A stretch of DNA of 64,000 nt from Bin55 sp965205545 (GCA_965205545.1 OZ242170.1:2046001-2110000); one strand, 5' to 3'; positions 33,652 to 43,237 are shown, counted from the stretch's first letter. Notes: generated from the sequence alone by a model not told the origin. A program made the numbers and translations.

Positions 33652-36078
33652 ATGTCAGAACAATCTACGAACGACTATACGGCACAGGACATTAAGGTTC
33701 TAAAGGGCCTTGAAGCTGTGCGGAAGCGCCCCGGAATGTACATTGGCGACACCGAGGATGGCACGGGCCTGCACCACATGGTACAGGAGCTCGTAGACAA
33801 CGCCATAGACGAGTCTCTTGCCGGGCACTGCGACGAGATTTCGGTCGTGATCCATGCCAGCAACGGGGTGACCGTGGAGGACAACGGTCGCGGCATCCCT
33901 GTCGACATGCATGAAGAGGAAAACCGCTCTGCTGCTGAAGTCATCATGACCACTCTCCATGCTGGAGGAAAGTTCGACAACGAGAGCTACAAGGTTTCGG
34001 GCGGCCTGCACGGTGTCGGACTGTCCGTTGTAAACGCCTTGTCGTCGCTGTTCAGGCTCACCATCCGCCGAGATGGCAAAGTCTACGAGCAAATCTACCG
34101 CGACGGGTTCCCTAGCGCCGACCTTGCCATTGTGGGAGACACCTCCCGCAAGGGCACAACCTGCTACTTCGAACCTTCGGCCAATACCTTTGGAAACATA
34201 GAGTTCCGCTACGACACGATCGCCTCAAAGCTGCGCGAGCTGGCGTTCCTGAATTCCGGCGTGCGTTTGAACATCAAGGATGAACGCACGGGCACGGAGG
34301 ACTCCTACTGCTACGAAGGCGGACTGGTTTCGTTTGTCACACATTTGAGCAGGGGAAAGACCACTCTGCATGACGTCGTTCACTTTACGCACGACAATGA
34401 AGTTGGTGTTGAAGTCGCCATGCAATGGAACGACGGCTACCAGGAAAACGTGTGGGCATACTGCAACAACATCCGTCAATCCGATGGAGGAACCCACTTG
34501 GCCGGTTTTCGCAGAGCGCTGACCAGCACTTTGAACGGCTACATCGAGAGAGAGGGGTTGGCGAAAAACGCCCAAGTGCAGACGACGGGCGAAGATGCAA
34601 GGGAAGGATTGACCGCCATCGTGTCAGTGAAGCTGGCGGATCCGAAGTTCTCGTCGCAAACCAAAGACAAGCTGGTGTCCAGCGAAGCGAATGCTGCAGT
34701 CTACGACGTCATGCACAAACGATTTCGCGAGTACCTGGAAGAACACCCCAACGAAGCCAAACGGATCGCCGGGCGTATGCTGGACGCGGCCAGAGCTAGG
34801 GAAGCCGCTCGCAAAGCGCGGGAAATCACCCGTCGCAAAGGGCTTCTGGATGGAACAGGATTGCCCGGCAAGCTTGCCGACTGCCAGGAGAAGGACCCTG
34901 CCCTGTGCGAGCTCTATGTTGTCGAGGGCGACTCAGCTGGGGGTTCGGCGAAGCAGGGCCGAGACCCGAAGACTCAAGCCGTGCTGCCGCTGCGCGGAAA
35001 GATACTCAATGTCGAGAAAGCCACAGACCACAAGCTGCTGTCTTCCAATGAAGTAGTAACTCTGGTGACCGCTCTTGGTTGCGGGATAGGAATCGGCAAT
35101 TCCGGCGCGGAATTCGATGTGGAAAAGCTGCGTTATCACCGAGTTATCATCATGACCGATGCGGACATTGATGGTTCCCATATACGAACGTTGCTTCTGA
35201 CATTCTTCTATCGGCACATGGTGGAGCTGATTGAACGAGGCCATGTCTACATAGCGCTGTCGCCCCTATACAAGGCGGGACGAGGAAGATCGGAACGATA
35301 TCTCAAAGACGACGACGAACTGGAGGAGTATTACTTTCAGACTGCCATTGACGGGGCGCTCGTCTATCCTAGCGTGGACGCTCCCCCGCTGGGCACGGAA
35401 CCGGTTGGGGAATTGGCACATCGATATTTCAAGCTATACAAGCGATTGGACGCCATGGATCGCGTCTACCCGGCTTACATCACGAAGAAACTTATTGAAT
35501 TGGAGCCTTTGACTCCGGATCGTTTGGCAGATCAAGATGCCATGGGCAATTGGTGCGAAGAACTAGCCAACGCGCTGGAAAGCAGCGAGGGGCAGCATCG
35601 TGTGAGCTCGCATTTCGATGTCGAGCACCGTGTCTACCTTCCGCTAATCCATAGGCGGCTGCGAGGCACTGAAAGTGAGTTTGAGCTCGGTGTGAACTTT
35701 TTGGAATCCGGCACTCATGACGATGTCACGCGTTTGGCCAACGAGATCAAGGGACTCATAGAGCCTGGCGCACGAGTTGCGCATGGCAATGCGGAACTGT
35801 CCATTTCAACCTTTGGCGAAGCCTATGACTGGCTAATGGCTCGCGCTCGAAACGGCGTGAGGTTGCAGCGCTACAAAGGTCTGGGAGAGATGAATCCGGA
35901 TCAGCTCTGGGAAACGACAATGGATCCCGATGTACGTCGGATGTCCCAGGTGACAGTCAAAGATGCAGGGGATGCAAACCAGATCTTCTCCGAACTGATG
36001 GGAGAAGACGTCGAACCTCGCAAGAGATTCATTCAAGAAAGAGCCTTGACGATCTCCATGGAGGAGCTGGACCTCTAG
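33652..36078 (+). CDS. gyrB: DNA gyrase subunit B
   Basis: This 808-residue ATPase subunit of gyrase (804 in E. coli) introduces negative supercoils. The GHKL domain has VDNAIDESLAGH, GRGIPVDMH and GGLHGVGLSVVNALS. The TOPRIM domain has EGDSAGGSAKQGRDPK, with the catalytic Glu, and MTDADIDGSHIRTLLL. The insertion of roughly 165 residues typical of gammaproteobacterial GyrB is present before the QRYKGLGEMNPDQLWETTMD segment. The gyrB stop overlaps the end of the converging plsC gene by 4 bp. Confidence 0.98.
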   Translation: MSEQSTNDYTAQDIKVLKGLEAVRKRPGMYIGDTEDGTGLHHMVQELVDNAIDESLAGHCDEISVVIHASNGVTVEDNGRGIPVDMHEEENRSAAEVIMTTLHAGGKFDNESYKVSGGLHGVGLSVVNALSSLFRLTIRRDGKVYEQIYRDGFPSADLAIVGDTSRKGTTCYFEPSANTFGNIEFRYDTIASKLRELAFLNSGVRLNIKDERTGTEDSYCYEGGLVSFVTHLSRGKTTLHDVVHFTHDNEVGVEVAMQWNDGYQENVWAYCNNIRQSDGGTHLAGFRRALTSTLNGYIEREGLAKNAQVQTTGEDAREGLTAIVSVKLADPKFSSQTKDKLVSSEANAAVYDVMHKRFREYLEEHPNEAKRIAGRMLDAARAREAARKAREITRRKGLLDGTGLPGKLADCQEKDPALCELYVVEGDSAGGSAKQGRDPKTQAVLPLRGKILNVEKATDHKLLSSNEVVTLVTALGCGIGIGNSGAEFDVEKLRYHRVIIMTDADIDGSHIRTLLLTFFYRHMVELIERGHVYIALSPLYKAGRGRSERYLKDDDELEEYYFQTAIDGALVYPSVDAPPLGTEPVGELAHRYFKLYKRLDAMDRVYPAYITKKLIELEPLTPDRLADQDAMGNWCEELANALESSEGQHRVSSHFDVEHRVYLPLIHRRLRGTESEFELGVNFLESGTHDDVTRLANEIKGLIEPGARVAHGNAELSISTFGEAYDWLMARARNGVRLQRYKGLGEMNPDQLWETTMDPDVRRMSQVTVKDAGDANQIFSELMGEDVEPRKRFIQERALTISMEELDL

Positions 36079-36806
36079 ACGTTCTGCGATGCGGGATCAA
36101 TCTCCGCCATAGCAGTTCGCATCCAGGCCTCGGCCTCGTCGCGCACTTCGCTCGACGATTTACCCACAGTAGGTATGGGCGGCGAGATCTTCACGCGAAT
36201 GACCCCTGGATTCTTCAGCCAGCCTCGCCTTCGCCAGAAGTAGCCGCCGTTGTGAGCCACCACAAAAATGGGAGCTTCCAATGCGGAGGCGAGAACGCTT
36301 GCGCCGCTCTGAAACCGACCCACATGGCCAGTCTCCACGCGGGTGCCTTCAGGAAACAGAGTTATCCAGAATCCTTCTTGAAATTTCTTCCGTCCAATGG
36401 CCACGAGTTGACGGATGGCCGCCACTTTTCTCGATCGATTGATGGCAATGGGGTTCGTCACCCAAAATGCCCAACCGAAGAAAGGAATGTAGAGAAGCGT
36501 TCGCTTGATGACGGTAGATTGAGGCGCCACAAGCGTTTGCGAGAAGAGCGCGTCCCATGTGCTCTGGTGCTTGATCAGCAGAATCCCAGGACCGCGAGCC
36601 AAGTGCTCGGCGCCTTCGATCGAGTGTGCAATGCCACAGGTCACCCGAAGCCACCAAAGCACGAAGTTGGTCCACGTTACGATCACGTAGGAAAATCGCT
36701 TGGTGTACGGAACCAGTTTTCCGGTCAGCGTAGCGAAACTGCCCCATAGAATCGTAGAGACAGCTAGTCCCAGATAGAAGGAAATGGAGCCTATAAAGCG
36801 TCGCAT
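36075..36806 (-). CDS. plsC: 1-acyl-sn-glycerol-3-phosphate acyltransferase
   Basis: This 243-residue membrane-associated enzyme makes phosphatidic acid from lysophosphatidate. The catalytic H-x4-D motif is HQSTWD (about 79-84), and the glycerol-phosphate-binding FPEGTR lies near 150-155, with PIAINRS between. The N-terminal hydrophobic helix (about 8-28) anchors it. It lies 4 bp downstream of trkH in the def operon direction and converges on gyrB with a 4-bp 3' overlap. The family also includes lyso-ornithine acyltransferases, which cannot be excluded. Confidence 0.9.
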   Translation of the reverse strand: MRRFIGSISFYLGLAVSTILWGSFATLTGKLVPYTKRFSYVIVTWTNFVLWWLRVTCGIAHSIEGAEHLARGPGILLIKHQSTWDALFSQTLVAPQSTVIKRTLLYIPFFGWAFWVTNPIAINRSRKVAAIRQLVAIGRKKFQEGFWITLFPEGTRVETGHVGRFQSGASVLASALEAPIFVVAHNGGYFWRRRGWLKNPGVIRVKISPPIPTVGKSSSEVRDEAEAWMRTAMAEIDPASQNV

Positions 36807-36810
36807 CGAA

Positions 36811-38280
36811 CTAGCGTCGCCAGTAGCGGGGAGCGAATAGAACGAGAACGGTCAAGATTTCAAGCCTTCCGAGCACCATTGCGAACATCAGCACCCATTT
36901 CTCACCACCTGTTAGCGATTGATAATTCACCGAAACTTCTCCAAGCCCTGGCCCTAGGTTGTTCAAGCTCGCAGCCACAGCTGCAAAGGCAGATTTGAAG
37001 TCCAAGTCGCCGAGCATAAGCATTGCGCTGACAAGAATTACAAAACTGGCGGCGTAGACAGCCAAAAACCCCCAAGCAGTTTCCAGTACTCTATCGTTCA
37101 CCTGTCGACCATCCACCAAGACATTGAAGATCGCACCGGGTTGAATCAGTCGTCGGATTTCCCTAATGCCTTGGTGCGCGAGCAGAAGAATGCGGTAGAC
37201 TTTGATGCCTCCAGCTGTTGACCCCGTGCATCCTCCAATGAAGCTTGCAAATAGCAGCAAAGCAGGACAAACAAGCGGCCAGGCTTCGTAGTTGGCCGTT
37301 GTGAACCCTGTGGTTGTCGCGAATGATACAGATTGGAAGATACCGTCGCGAATGGATTGCATACTTAGGTCAGTGGCGCCAATCAGCCGAATTGTGACCA
37401 CTGTAGTCACGACGAGAATTACTGCCAGGTAGAGTCGAATTTCGCTGTCGTTGGCGTAGGACCGCACAACATGTCCGATCCAACTTTCACCTCGACGACC
37501 ATGAAATGCGATGTAGTGGATCATGAAGTTGATGCCGGAAATCAACATGAACACGATGGCTACTGACTCGATTACGCCACTATTGAAGTAGCCGATGCTG
37601 GCATCGTGCGTTGAAAACCCGCCGATGGCAACAGTTGACAACGCATGGCAAATGGCATCGAACACAGACATGCCGGCAAATGCATAGGAGATAGAGCAAG
37701 CTGCAGTTAGCCCCACGTAGATCATCCACAACGCCTTTGCCGTTTCTTTTACGCGGAGCGGCATGGACAGTTCTCGCTCGCTGCCGGGTGCTTCGGCTTT
37801 GTAAAGTTGGACTCCACCCACACCTAGCAAAGGCAATATCGCAACAGCAAGAACGATGATCCCCATGCCTCCCACCCACTGCAGAAGCTGCCTATAGAGC
37901 AAAACCGATTTGGGATAATCATCGAGACCCGACAGTACCGTTGCGCCCGTAGTCGTGAATCCAGATACCGATTCGAACACGGCATCAGGAATGCTTGAGG
38001 CAACGTTAGGGATGAGGAGGAAAGGAACGGCCCCCACCAGTCCAATCGTGGCATAGGATAGCCCCACGACAAGGAACGCGTCGCGAGAACGCAATTCTCG
38101 GGAGGGATCCCGAGCCAGCCAGAATCCTACGCCCGCAGCTAGCGAAAACAAAAGGCATGCCGCAAACGGCAGGATTGTCTGCTCCTCATAGACAAATGCC
38201 GTGATCAGCCCGCACAGAAAAGTCGTGCTCGAAATAAGCAGCAGCGCGCCCAGGATTCCGAAGACAGCTCGGGGTTGCAT
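36811..38280 (-). CDS. trkH: Trk potassium uptake channel TrkH
   Basis: This 489-residue polytopic K+ transporter subunit has four M1-P-M2 repeats. Selectivity-filter-like segments appear as TTTGATVLSGLDD, TVAIGGFSTHDAS, SFATTTGFTTANYE and FIGGCTGSTAGGIKV. It works with TrkA, which is directly upstream; the stop and start codons overlap by one base (TAATG). It is probably translated with TrkA. Confidence 0.95.
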   Translation of the reverse strand: MQPRAVFGILGALLLISSTTFLCGLITAFVYEEQTILPFAACLLFSLAAGVGFWLARDPSRELRSRDAFLVVGLSYATIGLVGAVPFLLIPNVASSIPDAVFESVSGFTTTGATVLSGLDDYPKSVLLYRQLLQWVGGMGIIVLAVAILPLLGVGGVQLYKAEAPGSERELSMPLRVKETAKALWMIYVGLTAACSISYAFAGMSVFDAICHALSTVAIGGFSTHDASIGYFNSGVIESVAIVFMLISGINFMIHYIAFHGRRGESWIGHVVRSYANDSEIRLYLAVILVVTTVVTIRLIGATDLSMQSIRDGIFQSVSFATTTGFTTANYEAWPLVCPALLLFASFIGGCTGSTAGGIKVYRILLLAHQGIREIRRLIQPGAIFNVLVDGRQVNDRVLETAWGFLAVYAASFVILVSAMLMLGDLDFKSAFAAVAASLNNLGPGLGEVSVNYQSLTGGEKWVLMFAMVLGRLEILTVLVLFAPRYWRR

Positions 38281-39653
38281 TAAAGGAAAAGGAATTGGCT
38301 TGCGCGAAACGGTTTGAGCGCGCTGGGCACCTGTCCGCTATGACCCACAAAGATCACGACGTGATCCTCCATTTCCAGCTGTGGATTGGAGTCGAGGTCA
38401 AGTACGGATTTGTTCCGGACCACTGCAGCCACTTGTGCATCCTTGGGCAGCTTGATTTGACTGACACTCTTTCCAACGACGCGATTCTCGCCCTTCTCCC
38501 CTGCGATTTCGATTTCCAGGATCTCTGCATCCCCGATTCTCAAGCGATGGGCCGATTTGACATTCTGTTCGCGTACATGGGTGAGAATGGAACTCACCGT
38601 ACTGCGCTGAGGAGAAATTCCTGCGTCGATGGTGGTCCCGTGAATGAGTCGGAGGTAGGAGTCCTTGCTGAGCAATGCGACCGTTCTCCTCGTACCATGC
38701 TGTTTGGCCAAAAGACAAGACATCACGTTGATTTCATCGTCGTTGGTAACCGAACAGAACAGGTCCGTATCGCTGATTTCGCATTCCGTGAGCTTGTTGA
38801 CGTCCGTTGCATCCCCCACATACACAACTCCGTCCTTGAGCATTCTGGCCGCCTCTTCCGCCCTAGACTTGGAGTACTCGATGACCCTCACAATGTGAGA
38901 CTCCTGCAGCTGCTCAGCCAATGCCGCGCCTATGTGTCCACCTCCCGCGATGCAGATCTTTCTCGAAGGAGTGGGGTTTTCGGTACACAGTTGCAATGTC
39001 GCGTCTATGTTCTGGCTAGGCGTCATTGCGAACAGCTCGTCTCCCTCATGCACGATGTCTGAGGTTGCAGATACTGGTTCATAGCCTCGGTAGACCGCTA
39101 GAAAGCGAACATTGGGCAGCGGCCTATAGCTGAAGAGCTCATCAAGCGTTTGTCCTGTAGGCTCTTTCCCCGCAACCGCTTTGAAGCTTACGCACGAGAC
39201 AAGATCGTCGGCGAACGAATGGACTTGCAGCGCATTCTGGTGGAGCAGCAATTGCTCGATTTGCCGGGTCACCTCTGCCTCGGGATTGATAATCCGGATT
39301 TGCTGCAGGAAATCGTCGCTAAAGGCGGAGTTGGCGGGGTATTCAGCGGCGCGGATGCGAGCAATGACCTTTTGCGTTCCAAATGCGGAACGAGCGACTT
39401 GTGCTGCCACAATGTTGATTTCATCTGAACCGGTAACGGCAACTAGCATGTCTGCAGAGGCCATGTTGGCTTGCGCGAGAGTGCTAGGCAATGCTGCGTT
39501 GCCCACAGTGGTATGAATTCCCTCGAGCCGCTCTTCAAGATTTCGGATCAGATCGTTGTCGATGTCGACCACAGAGAGGCTGTTGGTGCCGTCATTGAGC
39601 AATTCGGCGAGCGTTCCGCCGACTTGGCCCGCTCCTAGGATGACAATGTGCAC
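38280..39653 (-). CDS. trkA: Trk system NAD-binding regulatory protein TrkA
   Basis: This 457-residue cytosolic gating ring for TrkH is built from two RCK_N/RCK_C halves. Rossmann glycine motifs appear at the start (IVILGAGQVGGTLAE) and again near residue 233 (ICIAGGGHIGAALAEQL). The start is GTG at 39653 with a strong GAGGAGG site 4-5 nt upstream. It overlaps the end of rsmB by 19 bp and trkH by one base, following the E. coli def-fmt-rsmB-trkA order. Confidence 0.96.
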   Translation of the reverse strand: MHIVILGAGQVGGTLAELLNDGTNSLSVVDIDNDLIRNLEERLEGIHTTVGNAALPSTLAQANMASADMLVAVTGSDEINIVAAQVARSAFGTQKVIARIRAAEYPANSAFSDDFLQQIRIINPEAEVTRQIEQLLLHQNALQVHSFADDLVSCVSFKAVAGKEPTGQTLDELFSYRPLPNVRFLAVYRGYEPVSATSDIVHEGDELFAMTPSQNIDATLQLCTENPTPSRKICIAGGGHIGAALAEQLQESHIVRVIEYSKSRAEEAARMLKDGVVYVGDATDVNKLTECEISDTDLFCSVTNDDEINVMSCLLAKQHGTRRTVALLSKDSYLRLIHGTTIDAGISPQRSTVSSILTHVREQNVKSAHRLRIGDAEILEIEIAGEKGENRVVGKSVSQIKLPKDAQVAAVVRNKSVLDLDSNPQLEMEDHVVIFVGHSGQVPSALKPFRASQFLFL

Positions 39654-40951
39654 GATGCCTCCTCTGATTTGCGTAGTCGGGCATAGTAGAACCCATCACC
39701 TCCGCCGAGGGTGGGCAGAATCTGCCAGCCGAATTTTGTTGCGCTGCCGTATGGCAAAGAAAATCGGTCGACGATGGCATCGGAGTGTTTGGAAACAAAA
39801 CGCTCTATGGTTTCGTCGTTCTCCTCAGGGAGAAAGGAGCAAGTGCTGTATACAAGCAGACCATCATCGGCAAGTGCGCTCCATACCGAAGAAAGAAGAA
39901 TTCCTTGCAATTCCGTAAGTTCGAGCACGTCCGAAGGCTGACGTACCACTTTGAGATCCGGGTGCCTTCGAATAGTGCCGGTGCCGCTGCAGGGAGCATC
40001 CAGCAGTATCCGCTGGTAGGGCACATTGTCCCACCAGCTTGTCGTTCTCAGATCGCCTTGAACGGTCTCAAGTTTCGGTCGTAGCTGGGGTTTCGGCAAC
40101 ATGTTCCACGTGGAACATTGAGATTTTGTGTCAACCGAGACCACGCGATTATCAGGATACAAATCCACGATTTGAGCCGTCTTGACGCCTGGAGCCGAGC
40201 ATGCATCAAGGATGCGGTCGCTGGAGTTCGGCTCAAGCAGAGGAACGACCAACTGAGAGGAAAGGTCCTGCACGGCAAAGTAGCCCTCGTCGTACCCTGG
40301 AATGCTGGACATCGATCTTGGTTCGTCAAGCGTCACAGAATTTGGAGTTGCCGGAACGGAGTACTCGATTTCCGCGGCGTCCAGGAGCGAACAGTAGTCC
40401 TCAAAAGATAGCCTATGGGAATTGACTCTAAGTGTCAAGGGGGCACGGCTGATCAATGCGTGAGCTAGCTCGGTAGTCATTTCGGTGTAGTGGGTCTTGA
40501 TGCAGTCGTGCAGCCATTCCGGCAGTTCGTACTTCGCTTCGGTCGACTTGAGCTCAGTGTCGGTCTTGTAGTTGCGCAAGACTGCATTGACCAATGAAGA
40601 CGCAGAAGACTTGCCAATCTTTCGCGTAGCCTCCACGGCGTTCGAGACGACGGCATGCGGAGGGGTTCGCGAATACTCCAGCTGGCAAGCTCCCGCAAGC
40701 AACACACACCACACTTCCATATCCAGTCGCTCGCGAGGGCGGTTAAGCACATTGTGCAGCCGCTCTGATAGAGAGAAGTAATGCCGCATGCCCTGATAGC
40801 AGACGTTGAAGATTTCTGCCCGAAACTCCTTGTCTCGATAGCGTTGCAAAGCACTCTCGAGAGACTGCCCTTCCAATACGCGCTTGAGCACGCGGGCGGC
40901 CAATGCGTTGGGATTGTAGCTACGCGAACGCACCTGCGAAAACCTCGCCAT
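39635..40951 (-). CDS. rsmB: 16S rRNA (cytosine967-C5)-methyltransferase
   Basis: The protein has 438 residues. ATG at 40951 is preferred; a TTG at 40972 is also in frame. The N-terminal NusB-like domain (NALAARVLKRVLEGQSL) is followed by the SAM-dependent m5C methyltransferase domain with DACSAPGVKTAQIVDL, the catalytic LLDAPCSGTGTIRRHPDLK and VYSTCSFLPEEN. The parS palindrome at 40102-40117 lies inside this gene and encodes C-S-T-W-N-M. Its 5' end overlaps fmt. Confidence 0.95.
   Translation of the reverse strand: MARFSQVRSRSYNPNALAARVLKRVLEGQSLESALQRYRDKEFRAEIFNVCYQGMRHYFSLSERLHNVLNRPRERLDMEVWCVLLAGACQLEYSRTPPHAVVSNAVEATRKIGKSSASSLVNAVLRNYKTDTELKSTEAKYELPEWLHDCIKTHYTEMTTELAHALISRAPLTLRVNSHRLSFEDYCSLLDAAEIEYSVPATPNSVTLDEPRSMSSIPGYDEGYFAVQDLSSQLVVPLLEPNSSDRILDACSAPGVKTAQIVDLYPDNRVVSVDTKSQCSTWNMLPKPQLRPKLETVQGDLRTTSWWDNVPYQRILLDAPCSGTGTIRRHPDLKVVRQPSDVLELTELQGILLSSVWSALADDGLLVYSTCSFLPEENDETIERFVSKHSDAIVDRFSLPYGSATKFGWQILPTLGGGDGFYYARLRKSEEASCTLSS
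40102..40117. promoter_or_regulatory. parS site inside the rsmB coding sequence
   Basis: TGTTCCACGTGGAACA is identical to the site at 33576-33591, 6.5 kb away. It is read through by rsmB as TGT TCC ACG TGG AAC ATG, so the palindrome is kept within codons. As a perfect copy of the intergenic parS, it is very probably a ParB loading site. Confidence 0.9.
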
Positions 40952-41837
40952 AGCCGTTGAGGGCAGACGCAATGGAGAGCGGCGTCCCTTTGCCCCTATT
41001 GAGCTGCACTGTGTTTAACTCCAATCCTCCCTGGCCGCAACCCACTATGACGGACTTATCTTGTCGATAGATGGATCCGGGCGTATAGAACCCCTCAACG
41101 ACTCTTGAACACAGGATTCGCAAACGAATGTCGCCTTTTGTGGTAAAAGCGGGAGATCGCCCCAAGAAAGCCCTAACATGTCGTTCGAGAATTGTAGCCG
41201 GTTTGGACCAGTCCATTCTTGCTTGTTCCGGCCTGAGTTGCCGAGCATACGTTGCCATTGAGGAGTCCTGGGGAGTTGGGCAAGGCAATGACCCATCGTC
41301 AAGTCCGCCCATCACTTCCAGGAGGAGCTTTGCACCAATTCTCGCTAGGCTCAAGGTTAGCGAAGCCGTAGTTTCATTTCCCTTCATCTCGTAGGTGGAG
41401 GTGGCGTAGACGGGTCCTGAATCCAGAGCTGGTTGGACACGCATGATGGATACGCCGGTAATGGTGTCGCCATGCAAAATGGCATGCTCGACAGGGGAGG
41501 CGCCTCGCCACCGCGGCAGCAACGAAGGATGTACATTGATGCAACCCAAACGTGGCGCTTCAAGTATTGATCGAGGCAATATCAACCCATAAGCGGCAAC
41601 GACGAGCAGGTCAAGTGTGTCTACTAAGTGGTCGCAGCCCTTCAATCGAACTGGTGTGACGACTTCGAGCCCATTTGCATCCGCCAGCTCGTGGACTGGG
41701 GTGCGTTGAATGGCTCTGCGGCGTCCTGATCGTCGTGGTGGTTGAGTTAGAACAATGTCAGGCCTGCGTCCGGACTCCAACAATGCCTCAAGGGTGGTGG
41801 CAGCAAGTTGAGGGCTGCCCGCAAAACCAATTTGCAT
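40920..41837 (-). CDS. fmt: Methionyl-tRNA formyltransferase
   Basis: This 305-residue enzyme formylates initiator Met-tRNA using 10-formyl-THF. It has the N-terminal Rossmann-like GART domain with the folate-site signature INVHPSLLPRWRGASPVEHAIL and DSGPVYA, then an OB-fold C-terminal domain. It begins MQIGFAGSPQLAATTLEALL, where MRIIFAGTPxFA is usual. It lies 11 bp after def, the deformylase that reverses this modification, and overlaps the rsmB start by 32 bp. Confidence 0.96.
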   Translation of the reverse strand: MQIGFAGSPQLAATTLEALLESGRRPDIVLTQPPRRSGRRRAIQRTPVHELADANGLEVVTPVRLKGCDHLVDTLDLLVVAAYGLILPRSILEAPRLGCINVHPSLLPRWRGASPVEHAILHGDTITGVSIMRVQPALDSGPVYATSTYEMKGNETTASLTLSLARIGAKLLLEVMGGLDDGSLPCPTPQDSSMATYARQLRPEQARMDWSKPATILERHVRAFLGRSPAFTTKGDIRLRILCSRVVEGFYTPGSIYRQDKSVIVGCGQGGLELNTVQLNRGKGTPLSIASALNGYGEVFAGAFA

Positions 41838-41848
41838 CGGCCTTTCGC

Positions 41849-42352
41849 TTACGCGGCCGCCCTCGTCTTGAGCAGTTTCTTGCGAATTCGCGATTGCTTC
41901 AATCGCGACAAGTAATCAACGAAAACCTTGCCATCTAAATGGTCCACTTCGTGCTGGATGCAGATGGACTTCAATCCATCTGCTTCTGTCTCGAATTGAG
42001 ATCCATCTCGGTCGAGGGCCGACACTTGAATCACCTCGGCGCGTTCAACGGATTCGTAGAAACCGGGAACTGATAGACACCCCTCTTCTGATGTTTGCTT
42101 GCCTCCGATAATTTCGATTTCTGGATTGATGAAAACGTGAGGTGAATCCTTAGCTTCTGATATGTCCAGCACGATAATTCGCAGGGGTTGATCCACTTGG
42201 ACCGCAGCCAGCCCAATGCCATTGGATGCGTACATGGTGTGGATCATGTTGTCAACAAGGGAGACCACTTCCGGCGTGACTTCTTGTACCGGGCTAGCTA
42301 CCCTACGAAGATTGGGATGTGGATACACCAAAATTGGCAGCAGCGTCGGCAT
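41849..42352 (-). CDS. def: Peptide deformylase
   Basis: This 167-residue metalloenzyme (169 in E. coli) removes the N-formyl group from new proteins. All three motifs are present: GIGLAAVQV, EGCLSVPG and HEVDHLDG (Cys and two His bind the metal). ATG at 42352 is chosen over an in-frame TTG at 42382 because it gives the usual N-terminus (MPTLLPILVYPHPNLR). It is the first gene of def-fmt-rsmB-trkA-trkH-plsC. Confidence 0.96.
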   Translation of the reverse strand: MPTLLPILVYPHPNLRRVASPVQEVTPEVVSLVDNMIHTMYASNGIGLAAVQVDQPLRIIVLDISEAKDSPHVFINPEIEIIGGKQTSEEGCLSVPGFYESVERAEVIQVSALDRDGSQFETEADGLKSICIQHEVDHLDGKVFVDYLSRLKQSRIRKKLLKTRAAA

Positions 42353-42962
42353 TTCAGAGTGTTTGGCGTTGCGGTAGACCAAACCGTTAGCATCAAATCC
42401 TAGGTGCGATAAATCACGAGTCTAATAAGGAATTATATCCTTTTCTCGAGGCGATCGAACACAACAGTTGGTCGATTGCTCTCGGCAAAATTGACCATTC
42501 GGTGTCACTCAGCCATTTAAACAGCATCGAGACTCTTCCCTTGTTCGGCCCAAAGAGAATTCTTGAACGTTCATCCACAAGGATGCTGCGACAATATGAC
42601 AATCAACGGAAGGCACGTGGATCATCATGATAGTCAATGGTCTGATAGGTGTTCGTTATTTGGCTCAGCAAGTGCTGGTAGATACCTGTTGGCGTAAGAT
42701 CCATCATCGAGCGGACAGCTTGCTCCATGTTTGATTCACATCAAAGGACTCTCTCACCCAAATGGGCTAGTCGACAGTTGTTCGGATGAGAGGATTGTGT
42801 ATTCAATCTAACCGCGCGTCACGCTACTTAGAGAACTATTTCCACAGAGCGTTGATTGTGGACACCTACAACCGCCGGGACAACAGCACAATTAGAAGGG
42901 AGAAATACGCTCTGCATGCATCGAATTTCATGGTACCTGTCGCATGACACGCGACAAAAACC
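42353..42962. other. Long intergenic region upstream of def
   Basis: About 610 bp hold no gene I can support. A perfect -10 TATAAT on the minus strand at 42432-42437 could serve def; no good -35 is seen. A 41-codon frame on the minus strand (42603-42728, starting MEQAVRSMMDLTPTG) has an ATG but no recognisable product and may be a remnant. The region adjoins the broken higB, consistent with decayed DNA. Confidence 0.45.
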
Positions 42963-43237
42963 ATGAAGTTAGGCTACAAAAGCCTCAGAAGATTAGCGGC
43001 GAAAGATAACTCCACCGGACTGCCTTCACAACTAGTTCCACGAATTCGAACAGTTCTCGCAGCTTTGGAAGTAGCGACGGGACCTAGCGATCTGGCGACC
43101 ATAGCTAGTCTAGGGATGCATCCACTAAGAGGTAAGTGCAGGGATACTGGAGCGTGAAGGTTTCTGGTATTTGGCGAATCGTGTTTCGGTTTGAAGGAAC
43201 GGAAGTAGTGGATGTCGACTTTGTGGACTACCATTAG
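42963..43237 (+). pseudogene. higB: Frameshifted HigB-like toxin (RelE/ParE superfamily)
   Basis: The first 59 codons read like HigB (KSLRRLAAKDNSTGLP, VPRIRTVLAALEVAT, LGMHPLRGK). At the GGG at 43141-43143 the frame goes wrong and reaches a TGA after a few codons. Reading GGA TAC TGG from 43142 restores the missing half, GYWSVKVSGIWRIVFRFEG and then VDVDFVDYH, ending at TAG 43235-43237. One base appears lost from a run of G. HigB is an mRNA endonuclease whose C-terminal half holds essential residues, so the toxin should be inactive unless frameshifting or a sequence error explains it. Confidence 0.88.

Noticed and set aside
36360..36372. TTATCCAGA in plsC, a near DnaA box
   Set aside because: It has one mismatch, is isolated and lies within coding sequence, so it was not counted.
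42603..42728. 41-codon minus-strand frame upstream of def
   Set aside because: It has no ribosome site or recognisable product; it may be a gene remnant, so it is mentioned only within the intergenic entry.
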